A stretch of DNA of 64,000 nt from Candidatus Gastranaerophilales bacterium (GTDB lineage Bacteria > Cyanobacteriota > Vampirovibrionia > Gastranaerophilales > Gastranaerophilaceae): assembly GCA_944324305.1 (NCBI GenBank), contig CALUVV010000002.1, positions 186,001 through 250,000 of the forward strand. Direction: 5' to 3'. Of the stretch, positions 36,329 to 44,463 are shown in pieces. Numbering within the stretch: position 1 is the stretch's first letter; every line of letters begins with the position of its first letter. A program made the translations under genes and the position numbers. Below the pieces are notes generated by a model, which was not told where the DNA came from, ran no database searches, and was given only the letters and a program-made list of their open reading frames with translations.

Positions 36329-38179
36329 ATGACTGACTTAAATGAACTTATTGAAGTGAAAAGCCCGGAAAAAATTATTATTAATTTAGAAAACGGCTCA
36401 CAAGAAGAATATTCTATCCAGAAAACACCATCGGAAAATTCTTTACTCGTGTTAAATTCACAAAAAGCTATTTTGCAAAATATTAACTTGGATGAGCTTT
36501 TTAAAAATTTAAACAGATGTGTCCCATTGCTCAATATTTCCTATGACGCTTTAGCCGGAGTAGGATATACAGTAGATGATTCCAACAAAGGAATAACAAT
36601 TAGCGGGATGTCTTTAAGTAAATCTATAGAATCTTTGCGTGATGAGTTTGGCAATACATTAGATAAAAGTGTCATTGTAATGAACAATTTTGAACAAGGA
36701 ACAGAGGCAGCGATAGGAAAATTTCAACAGGCTTATAGTTTTCTTACAAATTCTGCATATGGAAGCAACGGTATTACTGCTGCATCAAAAAAACTAGAAG
36801 AAATTAAAACAACTGCTGCAAAAATGCATGATTCGGCTAATGAGCTTTCTAATGAGTTTAATAAATTAGAAGATCAAGCTCAACGTATAACCCAGAATGT
36901 AATAAATGAGAATGACAAAGATATTGCAGTACAAGAGTACACAAAAAGAAAAATTGCATCCTTAACTGCTAAACAAAAAGCATTTAGTACAGTTAAAGAA
37001 AATTTAGACAAAGAAGTTCAAAATTATACAGATCAATATAATAAAATTTCTAATCAAATTGAAAAAAATGAAAAACGAGCATTTGGGTTGACACTTTCAT
37101 CTACAATTATAAGCGGAATTACAGCACTGGCAGGTCCAATTATAAGTGCGTTCAGCACTTCTGCAGCAGTATCCAGTGTTGCAAACAACCTGATAAATAG
37201 CGGCAAAGAACAGACAGCAAATCAAACTTTCCAACAAAATACTAATAATCCTGCAGCTCAAGCCTCGGAAACAATCGGAGCAGAAAATTATGAAGATGTT
37301 AAAAAGTGCGAAGCAGCAATAAAAGACTGTGAAGAAAAAATTACAAAACTTGATGATGAGCTTAAAGCTCTTGAACAAAAAATAGAACAGATACAAAAAG
37401 AATATAATGAGGCAGTAACGGAAGAAGAAAAGAACCAAAAAGAAAACGAAAGAAAAGTATTATTATCCGAAAAAGATAATTTAATACAACAAAAAAAAGA
37501 ATATGAAGACAAGATAAATGATACAAAAACACAAAAAGATGTTATTTTAAAAGCTTTAACCGGCACAGTAGCCGGATTAAACCAATCTGCACAAAGGCTA
37601 GATCAGCAGGCACAAAAAAATGAAGCTAATAATGAAAAATTATATAATCAACTTGAAAAGATTTCTCAATTCAAAGCAGAAGCAGAGAAAGCAAGAAGAG
37701 AAGCTGAAAAAGAGTTAGCTGAAATTACTGCTGGCATAGCAAATTCAAATACCGTAGTAAAAGATTTATCTGTTGTATGTGAATCATTAGTTATGGCAAT
37801 CAACAGTATGAGATTTGTAAAGGTTTATCTTTCCGACATAGCTTTGTTTTGGAAAAATGTAGAGCAATTTTGTAATAAATTAACTGATGAAGTTCAAAGT
37901 CTTAATGTTCATTTGAATACATTTAAAGAAGTTGAAAATTATATAGAAATATTTAAAATGCCCGACTTTGTAAGTATATATTTTATAAATATATCATACT
38001 GGGCAGCTTTACATATTATAAGTGTTAAATACCAAGAAGCATTTATTAAGACAAGATATGATTATCAAAAAACCTTGTTAGAACATACCGCGGAAGCCGA
38101 CCATACAAAACAATGGGAAAGAGCCAGAGAGCTTGCAGGTAAAATCTCACACGAAATAAATGCCGCCTTGAATAATTAA
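36329..38179 (+). CDS. Large coiled-coil protein with central hydrophobic hairpin
   Basis: 616 residues from ATG 36329 (AAAGGAG upstream). An earlier in-frame ATG at 36254 lacks a ribosome site. Residues ~80-245 are helical/coiled coil. Residues ~250-290 form a hydrophobic hairpin (GLTLSSTIISGITALAGPII ... AAVSSVANNLI). Residues ~310-480 form a long coiled coil (KITKLDDELKALEQKIEQ; ERKVLLSEKDNLIQQKKEYE). A C-terminal region follows with hydrophobic FVSIYFINISYWAALHIISV. No signal peptide. Long helical bundles with a buried membrane hairpin are the layout of alpha-pore-forming toxins (ClyA/Xax-like); this assignment is inference from architecture only. Confidence 0.7.
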   Translation: MTDLNELIEVKSPEKIIINLENGSQEEYSIQKTPSENSLLVLNSQKAILQNINLDELFKNLNRCVPLLNISYDALAGVGYTVDDSNKGITISGMSLSKSIESLRDEFGNTLDKSVIVMNNFEQGTEAAIGKFQQAYSFLTNSAYGSNGITAASKKLEEIKTTAAKMHDSANELSNEFNKLEDQAQRITQNVINENDKDIAVQEYTKRKIASLTAKQKAFSTVKENLDKEVQNYTDQYNKISNQIEKNEKRAFGLTLSSTIISGITALAGPIISAFSTSAAVSSVANNLINSGKEQTANQTFQQNTNNPAAQASETIGAENYEDVKKCEAAIKDCEEKITKLDDELKALEQKIEQIQKEYNEAVTEEEKNQKENERKVLLSEKDNLIQQKKEYEDKINDTKTQKDVILKALTGTVAGLNQSAQRLDQQAQKNEANNEKLYNQLEKISQFKAEAEKARREAEKELAEITAGIANSNTVVKDLSVVCESLVMAINSMRFVKVYLSDIALFWKNVEQFCNKLTDEVQSLNVHLNTFKEVENYIEIFKMPDFVSIYFINISYWAALHIISVKYQEAFIKTRYDYQKTLLEHTAEADHTKQWERARELAGKISHEINAALNN

Positions 38180-38194
38180 GGAGTTTATAGCAAT

Positions 38195-39262
38195 ATGAAT
38201 AAGAAATTTTTTAGTTTTGTAACTATCGCAATTTTTACATTGATGATTAATCCGTGCTTTGCAATGACGGACGAAACAACAAATTTATACAATCAAATTA
38301 TAAATACAAATAAGATTTTAGATAAAAATATAGAAGATTTAAACAGAATTTCACTGCAAGTTGATATATTAAAACAACGAGCACAAGACATTACAAAGAA
38401 TTATAAAAATACAAATCAAGTTGATTTCAACAAAAGAATTAATAATTTAAAAGAGCTTAAAATAATAGAGCAAAAATATATTGATTCTCTGTCAACACAG
38501 AATGCAGAAAAGGAGTTCAATGATTTAATAAGTCTCGCTAAAGAACTTTTCCCTAAACTGCAACAAGAAGATCTTATTACTGATAAACCCACTGCTGTCA
38601 GTAAAACACTGCAAAAATCGGCTAAATATATTGAAGAAATCTATGCTCTTAAATTAGAACTTGTGAACCAGCAAAAATCACTACAATTAGAAGAAAGGGA
38701 TCTTACGGTTGCACAAATTGATTATTTAAAACGTAAAGTAGATTTAATTAAAACAGAAATTGCAGGTTGTGAAGCCCAATCAACTCAATTAGATGAAGAT
38801 ATCAGAAAAAATGAAGAAGTTTTGAATACTTTAATCAAACAAATAAAAGACGTAGAAAATGATTACCGAAAATTGCAAAAATATAAATGGGTTCCTTTTT
38901 ACAATTTTTATTGGGCTTGCAAAAATCTAGACAATAAAGTTAAAAACAAATATAAAAAAGCCAAAAGAGAAAAACAAATTTATATATCTCAATTAGAACA
39001 CTTGAACAGTGAACAGTTTAATTTAAAAAATAAATTATTAATATTAAATAAAGAAATCCAAAAATTTCAAGATGATTTTAATAATCATAACAAATATTTG
39101 GTGTATTATGTCGAACAAATCAATTATTTGACTCAAGCTAAGTCTAAATATTCAAATATGATTGTTACAATTGGGAAAATAATTAATAAACTTGAATACA
39201 ATAGCAGCTCTGTTGAAGATATGCAAAAAGTGGTTGAAGATATTATTTCTAATCAGCAATAA
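38195..39262 (+). CDS. Secreted coiled-coil protein, partner of the preceding gene
   Basis: 355 residues. Signal peptide FFSFVTIAIFTLMINPCFA, cleaved near residue 24. The mature part is almost wholly helical, with coiled coils at ~30-110, ~145-230 and ~255-340. A short aromatic segment WVPFYNFYWACKNL near residue 234 could insert in a membrane. AAGGAG lies 11 bases before ATG, and only 15 bases separate it from the previous gene. If the pair is a two-component alpha-pore-forming toxin, this would be the second subunit; the family is not recognised with certainty. Confidence 0.68.
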   Translation: MNKKFFSFVTIAIFTLMINPCFAMTDETTNLYNQIINTNKILDKNIEDLNRISLQVDILKQRAQDITKNYKNTNQVDFNKRINNLKELKIIEQKYIDSLSTQNAEKEFNDLISLAKELFPKLQQEDLITDKPTAVSKTLQKSAKYIEEIYALKLELVNQQKSLQLEERDLTVAQIDYLKRKVDLIKTEIAGCEAQSTQLDEDIRKNEEVLNTLIKQIKDVENDYRKLQKYKWVPFYNFYWACKNLDNKVKNKYKKAKREKQIYISQLEHLNSEQFNLKNKLLILNKEIQKFQDDFNNHNKYLVYYVEQINYLTQAKSKYSNMIVTIGKIINKLEYNSSSVEDMQKVVEDIISNQQ

Positions 39263-39297
39263 TTATTTGGCAAATATTAATAAACAAGGAGAAATTT

Positions 39298-39624
39298 ATG
39301 AACAAAGACAAATTAAAAATGAATCTAAAAGAAATTTTTAAAATATCAATACCTTTTTTGAAGAAAATGGCTAAAGAAAAAATTGTACCGGCAATAACAA
39401 AAAAATCATACGAGCTGTTATCAAAAAAATCACAAGAGATTATTGAACAGTTGAATGTACTTTTAGAAAAAATTAAAACAACCGAAAATATAGAAAAAAG
39501 AAAAGCTCATTTAATTGGTTTTAAACTTGGACTTGATATTATCGGAGCGTTAGGCAAAGAACTTACTCATGCTTATGAACAATTAAACAATGAACTTGGA
39601 GAGATAGAAGCATCCATTAAATAG
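39298..39624 (+). CDS. Small helical protein, last gene of the coiled-coil cassette
   Basis: 108 residues, lysine-rich and helical throughout (ISIPFLKKMAKEKIVPAITKKSYELLSKKSQEIIEQL; GFKLGLDIIGALGKELTHAY). No signal peptide. AAGGAG is six bases before ATG and the gene follows its neighbour by 35 bases. A long-stem terminator ends the unit at 39712-39756. It could be a third component or an immunity protein; unknown. Confidence 0.62.
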   Translation: MNKDKLKMNLKEIFKISIPFLKKMAKEKIVPAITKKSYELLSKKSQEIIEQLNVLLEKIKTTENIEKRKAHLIGFKLGLDIIGALGKELTHAYEQLNNELGEIEASIK

Positions 39625-39711
39625 ATAATTTTAAGATGGGTGTTATATCAGAAACAAAAATATTTATATAATAGAGCTATCTCGTTAAATATGATTATTA
39701 GGTAATTAATA

Positions 39712-39756
39712 AAAAAAATAAGTTGATTTTTATTGAAAATCAACTTATTTTTTTTA
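39712..39756. terminator. Bidirectional intrinsic terminator
   Basis: AATAAGTTGATTTT pairs with AAAATCAACTTATT around a TATTG loop, with A8 and T8 on the flanks. It closes the coiled-coil cassette. Confidence 0.88.
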
Positions 39757-39903
39757 TTAACTATCCGGCAATGATATAACCAGAGTTTTCAAGACTAATT
39801 TACGGACTATTTGCGAACTGATACTTTTTTTCACTTAAAATCCTTCGGCACCAATTGATATTAGCTAGCTTTTTCAAGTCTGTATATTATTTTAAATTTA
39901 AAT

Positions 39904-39931
39904 AGAAAAAACGGATTTATTCAATCCGTTT
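39904..39931 (-). terminator. Terminator of the flavodoxin gene
   Basis: AACGGATT and AATCCGTT form a stem; on the minus strand a T-run follows. Confidence 0.75.
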
Positions 39932-39958
39932 TCAGGAGATATCTTATATGGTTAACAC

Positions 39959-40399
39959 TTAAACTTTAATTTTTGTAGTTAAATTTTTGAGCCATTCTTG
40001 CAAATTACTTTCGTTATCATCTTCACTTTTTTCAACAGGCAGCAACCTTTTAGCGCCCAAGTTTGCTAATGCTTCATCAAAATCTATAGCAGCCTGGCAA
40101 AAGTGTTCATAGATTGATTCTCCTATACCAAAAACTGCATAATCCATATCAGACAAACATTTTTCTTTCTCCGCCTGCAATGCTTCCAGCAAATCAACAG
40201 CATTACCGGGAGCATCGCCGTCACCCCAGGTGCTTGTTATAAATAAAACTGTTTTATAACTCTTTAAATCATTTAGAGAAACATCTCCCATGTCAGAAAC
40301 TTCGCAGTCAATGTTATCTTTTTTTAAAGTCTCACAAGCTTGTTTTGCTAATTCTTCCGAGTTTCCTGTTTCGGTACCGTACAAAATTTTTACCGCCAT
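39959..40399 (-). CDS. Flavodoxin
   Basis: 146 residues. FMN phosphate loop LYGTETGNSEELA (residues 6-18); STWGDGDAPGNA and VFGIGESIYEHFCQA supply the flavin-binding 60s- and 90s-type loops. It is a short-chain flavodoxin, an electron carrier in the cytosol. AGGAGGC precedes the ATG. A perfect 24-bp palindrome lies about 28 bases upstream and probably regulates it. The gene lies just outside the island. Confidence 0.93.
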   Translation of the reverse strand: MAVKILYGTETGNSEELAKQACETLKKDNIDCEVSDMGDVSLNDLKSYKTVLFITSTWGDGDAPGNAVDLLEALQAEKEKCLSDMDYAVFGIGESIYEHFCQAAIDFDEALANLGAKRLLPVEKSEDDNESNLQEWLKNLTTKIKV

Positions 40400-40426
40400 A
40401 ATGCCTCCTTGTATAGTTATTTTGTA

Positions 40427-40450
40427 ATTTGTTAGTCATGACTAACAAAT
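40427..40450. promoter_or_regulatory. Perfect 24-bp palindromic operator upstream of flavodoxin
   Basis: ATTTGTTAGTCA followed by its exact reverse complement. The central TTAGTCATGACTAA resembles MarR/SlyA-type operators. It lies between the flavodoxin and the divergent HD-domain gene, nearer the former. Confidence 0.7.
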
Positions 40451-40562
40451 ATATTGTAAATAAATTTTTGCACATTGTCAATAAGTTTATGGAATAATTA
40501 TTCAAAAAGTATTATTTTTTGCGATTATAGGGTATTATATAATTATAGAGTTATCAGATAAT

Positions 40563-41381
40563 ATGGTGAAGAAAATGAAATCAATAAAAGAAATTTCACT
40601 TGAATCAAAAATATTAAAAAGACTGCAAAATTATCCTGTCTGCACAGAACTTGTAAACTATCTTTTTGCAGACGAAGAACTGCAGGAAATGCAGGATTAT
40701 GCAAATAATGTATCTATTAAAAGACTTGGCTACAATGATCACGGGCCAGTTCACATGCGTCAGGTTGCGGCAAATGCCATTAAAATGTTAAACCTGTTAC
40801 AGGACGCAGGGATAAGAACTTCGCTTGAGCAAGAAGAAATAGGGACTTTTGAAGATAGCATGTGTGCCGTAATAATTGCGGGCTTAATGCATGATTTGGG
40901 AATGATGATAGGACGCCAGGGACATGAAGACATGTCGGTCATACTTGCAAAGCCTATTATAGAAAGAACATTGATGCATGTTTTACCAGACAATCTGCAT
41001 AAACGTACAATTATAAAATCTCTGGCAATAGAAGCGATTATAGGCCACATGTCCTCAAGAAAAATTCACTCTATAGAAGCAGGAATTATTTTAATAGCTG
41101 ACGGCTGCGATATGACAAAAGGACGTGCAAGAATTCCTATGGCAATAAACACAACTCCGAGAGTAGGCGATATTCATAAATATTCGGCAAATGCAATTAA
41201 CAGAATAGGAATACACCACGGAGAAAATAAACCGATAAGAATTGATATAGAAATGTCAGGCGACGTAGGCTTTTTCCAAATAGAAGAAGTACTTTTAACC
41301 AAGATAGAATCAAGCCCCGCAAAACAATATGTCGAGTTATATGCGGGAGTTGAGGGGCAGGAGCCTAAATGTTATTTATGA
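40563..41381 (+). CDS. HD-domain phosphohydrolase
   Basis: 272 residues (a second ATG at 40575, with GGTGAAG upstream, is an alternative start). HD motif: H at YNDHGPVHMRQV, HD at GLMHDLGMMIGRQGHED, H at GHMSS, and D in LIADGCDMTKGRARI. This matches metal-dependent phosphohydrolases, with substrates that may be nucleotides or a signalling nucleotide; which one is not evident. The last bases overlap the convergent YkgJ-like gene. Confidence 0.88.
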   Translation: MVKKMKSIKEISLESKILKRLQNYPVCTELVNYLFADEELQEMQDYANNVSIKRLGYNDHGPVHMRQVAANAIKMLNLLQDAGIRTSLEQEEIGTFEDSMCAVIIAGLMHDLGMMIGRQGHEDMSVILAKPIIERTLMHVLPDNLHKRTIIKSLAIEAIIGHMSSRKIHSIEAGIILIADGCDMTKGRARIPMAINTTPRVGDIHKYSANAINRIGIHHGENKPIRIDIEMSGDVGFFQIEEVLLTKIESSPAKQYVELYAGVEGQEPKCYL

Positions 41382-41960
41382 TAAATCAAACCAATCAATC
41401 AAAGGTTTTTTATCACCGAAAGTAATTTTAAAATTCTTTTCAATATTTTCACTTGTCAAAAATTCATAACCTACATTAAAGGCAAGCGGTTCATTTTTAC
41501 AGCCGCTTTTTTCAAATTTTTCCTGAGAAATAATCTTTGTTTCGGGATTTAAAACATTTGAGTAGTTTAAACCCTCAAATGCACAAAAGGGAATTTTTGA
41601 ATTTCCCTTTGTATTTATCGACATAAGACCGAAGCTTCTGCATATTATTCCTCTAAAATCATACACACAGCATTCGTTATTTATCAGAAACGGACACTCA
41701 TAAACAAAATTGATTGAATTTGAATTTAATTTTTCGGCCTGAATTTTTTTTACTTTTTGAGAAATCTGCTCCTGTATTTCAGCCGATAATTTTGAATAAC
41801 CGAGCATTATAAATCTAAATTCGATTTGTGAAAAAGGATATTTACCATTTTGACAGCATTTGGAACATCCTTTTTTACAAACAATATATTCTGACTGTTC
41901 ATTAAAAAAGCCTTCGAGTTTTTTATTTAAATAGGCTAAATATAAAAGATAATTATACAT
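41376..41960 (-). CDS. YkgJ-like cysteine-cluster protein
   Basis: 194 residues from ATG 41960 (a TTG three codons earlier would slightly overlap the upstream stop). Metal-binding cluster CKKGCSKCCQNGKYPFSQIE, then INNECCVYDFRGIICRSFG, the pattern of the UPF0153/YkgJ iron-sulfur or zinc-binding family. Role unknown; often linked to modification of proteins or small molecules. It is the second gene of a unit with the glycosyltransferase, with a close TGA/ATG junction. Confidence 0.8.
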   Translation of the reverse strand: MYNYLLYLAYLNKKLEGFFNEQSEYIVCKKGCSKCCQNGKYPFSQIEFRFIMLGYSKLSAEIQEQISQKVKKIQAEKLNSNSINFVYECPFLINNECCVYDFRGIICRSFGLMSINTKGNSKIPFCAFEGLNYSNVLNPETKIISQEKFEKSGCKNEPLAFNVGYEFLTSENIEKNFKITFGDKKPLIDWFDLS

Positions 41961-41965
41961 TATTA

Positions 41966-43576
41966 TCAATATTTTCCGGCTTCAATTCTGTTAATCAAAT
42001 CCTGATAAGCTTCATTTTCAGAGTTTTTTGCGTATCTTGCCAAACGCCTGCATGCAATTGTTTTTAAGTACTCGAGTTTTTGAGAATTACCTTGTTTAAG
42101 GAAGAACAACATTGCCTGTTTTCTGTTTTCAAACAATTCGTTTTCCGGCATTTTTGCAAGCACATCTCCGAATGTTTGCGGACGCGTCTTTCTGTCCCAC
42201 TCATAAAACGGTGTTTTAAGAAAACAGAATTTTTCTGCATATGAAAGAATACATGGAGTCCACGAAACATCTTCATACTTCAAAATTCCCAGAGGATGCT
42301 CTTTAACCATGGAAGCCTTATAAAGCTTATTCCATATAGCGCAATTGTAATAACCGGGTGTATACATAATCTCAAGATATTTATCAATATCAATCGGAAT
42401 ATCTTCCATAAAAGGCAGGTTACAGTGCAGAGAATGCCCCCCCCCCGTTATTCTGTACAGTGGAGAAATTGCAACATCACAATTATTTTTGGTAATTGAA
42501 GCATACAATTTACTTATCATATCAGGACGGATTAAGTCATCATTGTCCATAAAGGCTATGTATTCTCCTTTTGCCGCTTCAATACCTTTGTTTCTCGCAT
42601 CTGCAACTCCGCCGTTTTCTTTTGTAATTGAAATTACATTAGGGTAGTTTTTATCGTACCAGTCAATAATTTTTTGAGTGTCATCAGTACTCCCGTCATT
42701 TACAATAATAATTTCCAAATCAACGAAATCGGAAGCAAGTGCACAGTCAATACTTCTTATAATATAATCCTGTGCGTTATAGGCAGGAATTATAAGCGAG
42801 ACAAGAGGTTTTTTATATTTTCTGATACTGAGTGAAACCTTCTTTGATTCTGCGATGATTAAACGTCCGTCAGGAGTATTAACAAAAGCTTGAACGTAAA
42901 ACTTTGAGGTGCCTTTGTAATCATACAAAGGCAAATAATGTCTCAATTTGTCCGTTGTTTCAAAAATAGGTTTGTCAAGATTTTGGGTATATACAAGAAA
43001 GCCGTCGGCATCTCCCGTAAATCCCCAGGAAAGGAAATTATTATAATTGTACGATTTATAAATTGAAACACTTTCAAACCTGTTTTCGTTAATTTTTACA
43101 ACAGGGGAAGAAGTGAGAAAATTTCGGCCTCCTTCTTCTTTTTTAAAAGGTTTGACTTTAAATTCCGTTTCCGTGCGCAATTCGGCATTAATACTTTCAG
43201 TATCGGAATTTTTAAAACCGTTAAAGCCTATTTCATCTTCATTGCGGTAAAGCCTGTAAGCGTCGGCACCTTCATATTTGCTGTAAAAAAGTTTAATATT
43301 TTTATCATCTTCAAATCTGTATTGAACATCAATTGCTTCAAACTTAAACTTGCGTTTCGAAGATTGATCAATAATCTTACCGTCTTTTACCGCCTGAACA
43401 AAGCATTCGTTTTCTCCGTAAGGTACAAGCGAAAATCTTACCGAAGTATCATCGTAAATCCTTGACGCTTCATAAAAAACATCATCTTTTTTAAAAAAAA
43501 TTTTATAATAATCAGCTTTTGCGTCAGCCCATGAAATTATTATTTTAGTACCTTTAAGTTCAATATTTATATCCAT
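41966..43576 (-). CDS. GT2 glycosyltransferase with in-frame poly-G tract
   Basis: 536 residues. The N-terminal ~250 residues look like tandem fibronectin-type beta modules (KGTKIIISWADAKADYYKIFFKK; KLFYSKYEGADAYRLYRNEDEI). The GT-A domain follows: PLVSLIIPAYNAQDYIIRSIDCAL, IIIVNDGSTDDTQKIIDWY, KENGGVADARNKGIEAAKGEYIAFMDNDDLI (DxD-like). At residue ~377 a G10 run on the coding strand (9 bases plus the G of ACG) encodes Thr-Gly-Gly-Gly-His; a length change would remove the last ~160 residues. The gene probably transfers a sugar in envelope glycan synthesis. Present state is in frame. Confidence 0.88.
   Translation of the reverse strand: MDINIELKGTKIIISWADAKADYYKIFFKKDDVFYEASRIYDDTSVRFSLVPYGENECFVQAVKDGKIIDQSSKRKFKFEAIDVQYRFEDDKNIKLFYSKYEGADAYRLYRNEDEIGFNGFKNSDTESINAELRTETEFKVKPFKKEEGGRNFLTSSPVVKINENRFESVSIYKSYNYNNFLSWGFTGDADGFLVYTQNLDKPIFETTDKLRHYLPLYDYKGTSKFYVQAFVNTPDGRLIIAESKKVSLSIRKYKKPLVSLIIPAYNAQDYIIRSIDCALASDFVDLEIIIVNDGSTDDTQKIIDWYDKNYPNVISITKENGGVADARNKGIEAAKGEYIAFMDNDDLIRPDMISKLYASITKNNCDVAISPLYRITGGGHSLHCNLPFMEDIPIDIDKYLEIMYTPGYYNCAIWNKLYKASMVKEHPLGILKYEDVSWTPCILSYAEKFCFLKTPFYEWDRKTRPQTFGDVLAKMPENELFENRKQAMLFFLKQGNSQKLEYLKTIACRRLARYAKNSENEAYQDLINRIEAGKY
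42437..42446. repeat. C10 (coding-strand G10) homopolymer in GT2 gene
   Basis: Ten consecutive C on the plus strand in the catalytic half of the glycosyltransferase. Classical phase-variable position; in frame as sequenced. Confidence 0.95.
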
Positions 43577-43691
43577 ACAACCGTTTTTCTTTTCCAGATT
43601 AGTTTTACCATATTATAACAGAAATTCCCTCATTCTCAAAAATGATTTTTTCTGCTATAATATTATTACAAGTTATGGAGGGAAGTGAATT

Positions 43692-44036
43692 ATGAAAAAA
43701 TTCGTTCTTGTTTTGGCATTACTGGCTTTCAGCACACCCGTATTTTCGGAAGAAATTAATCTGACACCGAAAAACACTTTTTCAGGCTTTAATAATAACG
43801 GTGTACGTCCCAAATATCCTCAGCTTAACAAAACACTTTCCGCATCCGATTTAATCGAAGAACAGAATGAAAACGGGATAATGGGTCCCAAATCCGTAAG
43901 AGAAATGGGTAATACAACACCTTCAAATGACGGAAGAGCGCCTATGACATACAGCCAGTTTCCGCAGAACTATGACAGTTCAAACAGTATGATGCTTATG
44001 CAGGGCGGAATGCAAAATATGTTTATGGGTTATTAA
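43692..44036 (+). CDS. Small secreted protein
   Basis: 114 residues. Signal peptide FVLVLALLAFSTPVFSEE, cleaved near residue 19. The mature part is polar and likely disordered (LTPKNTFSGFNNNGVRPKYPQLNK ... MMLMQGGMQNMFMGY, Met-rich tail). Shine-Dalgarno GGAGGGA precedes the ATG. No family recognised. Its stop overlaps the stop of the convergent gene. Confidence 0.72.
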   Translation: MKKFVLVLALLAFSTPVFSEEINLTPKNTFSGFNNNGVRPKYPQLNKTLSASDLIEEQNENGIMGPKSVREMGNTTPSNDGRAPMTYSQFPQNYDSSNSMMLMQGGMQNMFMGY

Positions 44037-44416
44037 TTTGTTCTTAGCGGTGAAAATGTATATGTTACGGGAGCAGGCCGTTTAAAATCATTAAATTTAT
44101 GAACTGTCATTCCCGGAACTGCAGGTTTCCGCGGTCTTTTTACCGTCATGCCAGAAACATACCCCGGATTACTTCTTGCAGGGCTGTATGTATACACCGG
44201 TTGTCGTTCTTCTCTTTTCTGCCTGTGGCAGCTTCCGTTGCATCTTATTGTTCGTCCTCTGCCAACTCTGTAATGAGTGTAATGACGTCTGTAATGTTTT
44301 TGATTAACAAGTCTGACAGGGCGGTCTTTTCTTACCGTTCTCGCTGATGCTTCAGGCAAAGGTAATGAACAGAAACAAAACAGAAATATTATAAACAGAA
44401 CCGCAAATTTTTTCAT
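44033..44416 (-). CDS. Small secreted basic protein
   Basis: 127 residues. Signal peptide AVLFIIFLFCFCSLPLPEASA; the mature part is strongly basic (RTVRKDRPVRLVNQKHYRRHYTHYRVGRGR) with Pro/Tyr/Arg-rich ends. GGAGGTC lies before ATG. Function unknown; basic exported proteins may bind nucleic acid or acidic polymers. Confidence 0.7.
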   Translation of the reverse strand: MKKFAVLFIIFLFCFCSLPLPEASARTVRKDRPVRLVNQKHYRRHYTHYRVGRGRTIRCNGSCHRQKREERQPVYTYSPARSNPGYVSGMTVKRPRKPAVPGMTVHKFNDFKRPAPVTYTFSPLRTN

Positions 44417-44451
44417 TAGACCTCCGCCTTTATCTTAACACATAGTTTTGA

Positions 44452-44457
44452 TATATT
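44452..44457 (+). promoter_or_regulatory. -10 element six bases before pabBC ATG (leaderless)
   Basis: TATATT at 44452-44457, spacer TAAATT, ATG at 44464; no Shine-Dalgarno. Confidence 0.5.
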
Positions 44458-44463
44458 TAAATT

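Larger units (their letters stand above)
39625..39958. other. Island right flank, terminators only
   Basis: About 330 bases without a gene. It contains two terminators (39712-39756 and 39904-39931). No duplicate of the tmRNA 3' end is present, so the right boundary of the island is not marked by an obvious direct repeat. Confidence 0.5.

Noticed and set aside
20038-39624. Stop codon reassignment (TAA read as sense) in the island
   Set aside because: In-frame TAA occurs in only two genes, while most island genes use TAA as a normal terminator; mutation explains it better.
19845-39958. Attachment-site repeat of the tmRNA 3' end
   Set aside because: I looked for GTTCGAC and CTCGTCTCCA near 39.6-40 kb and saw none.
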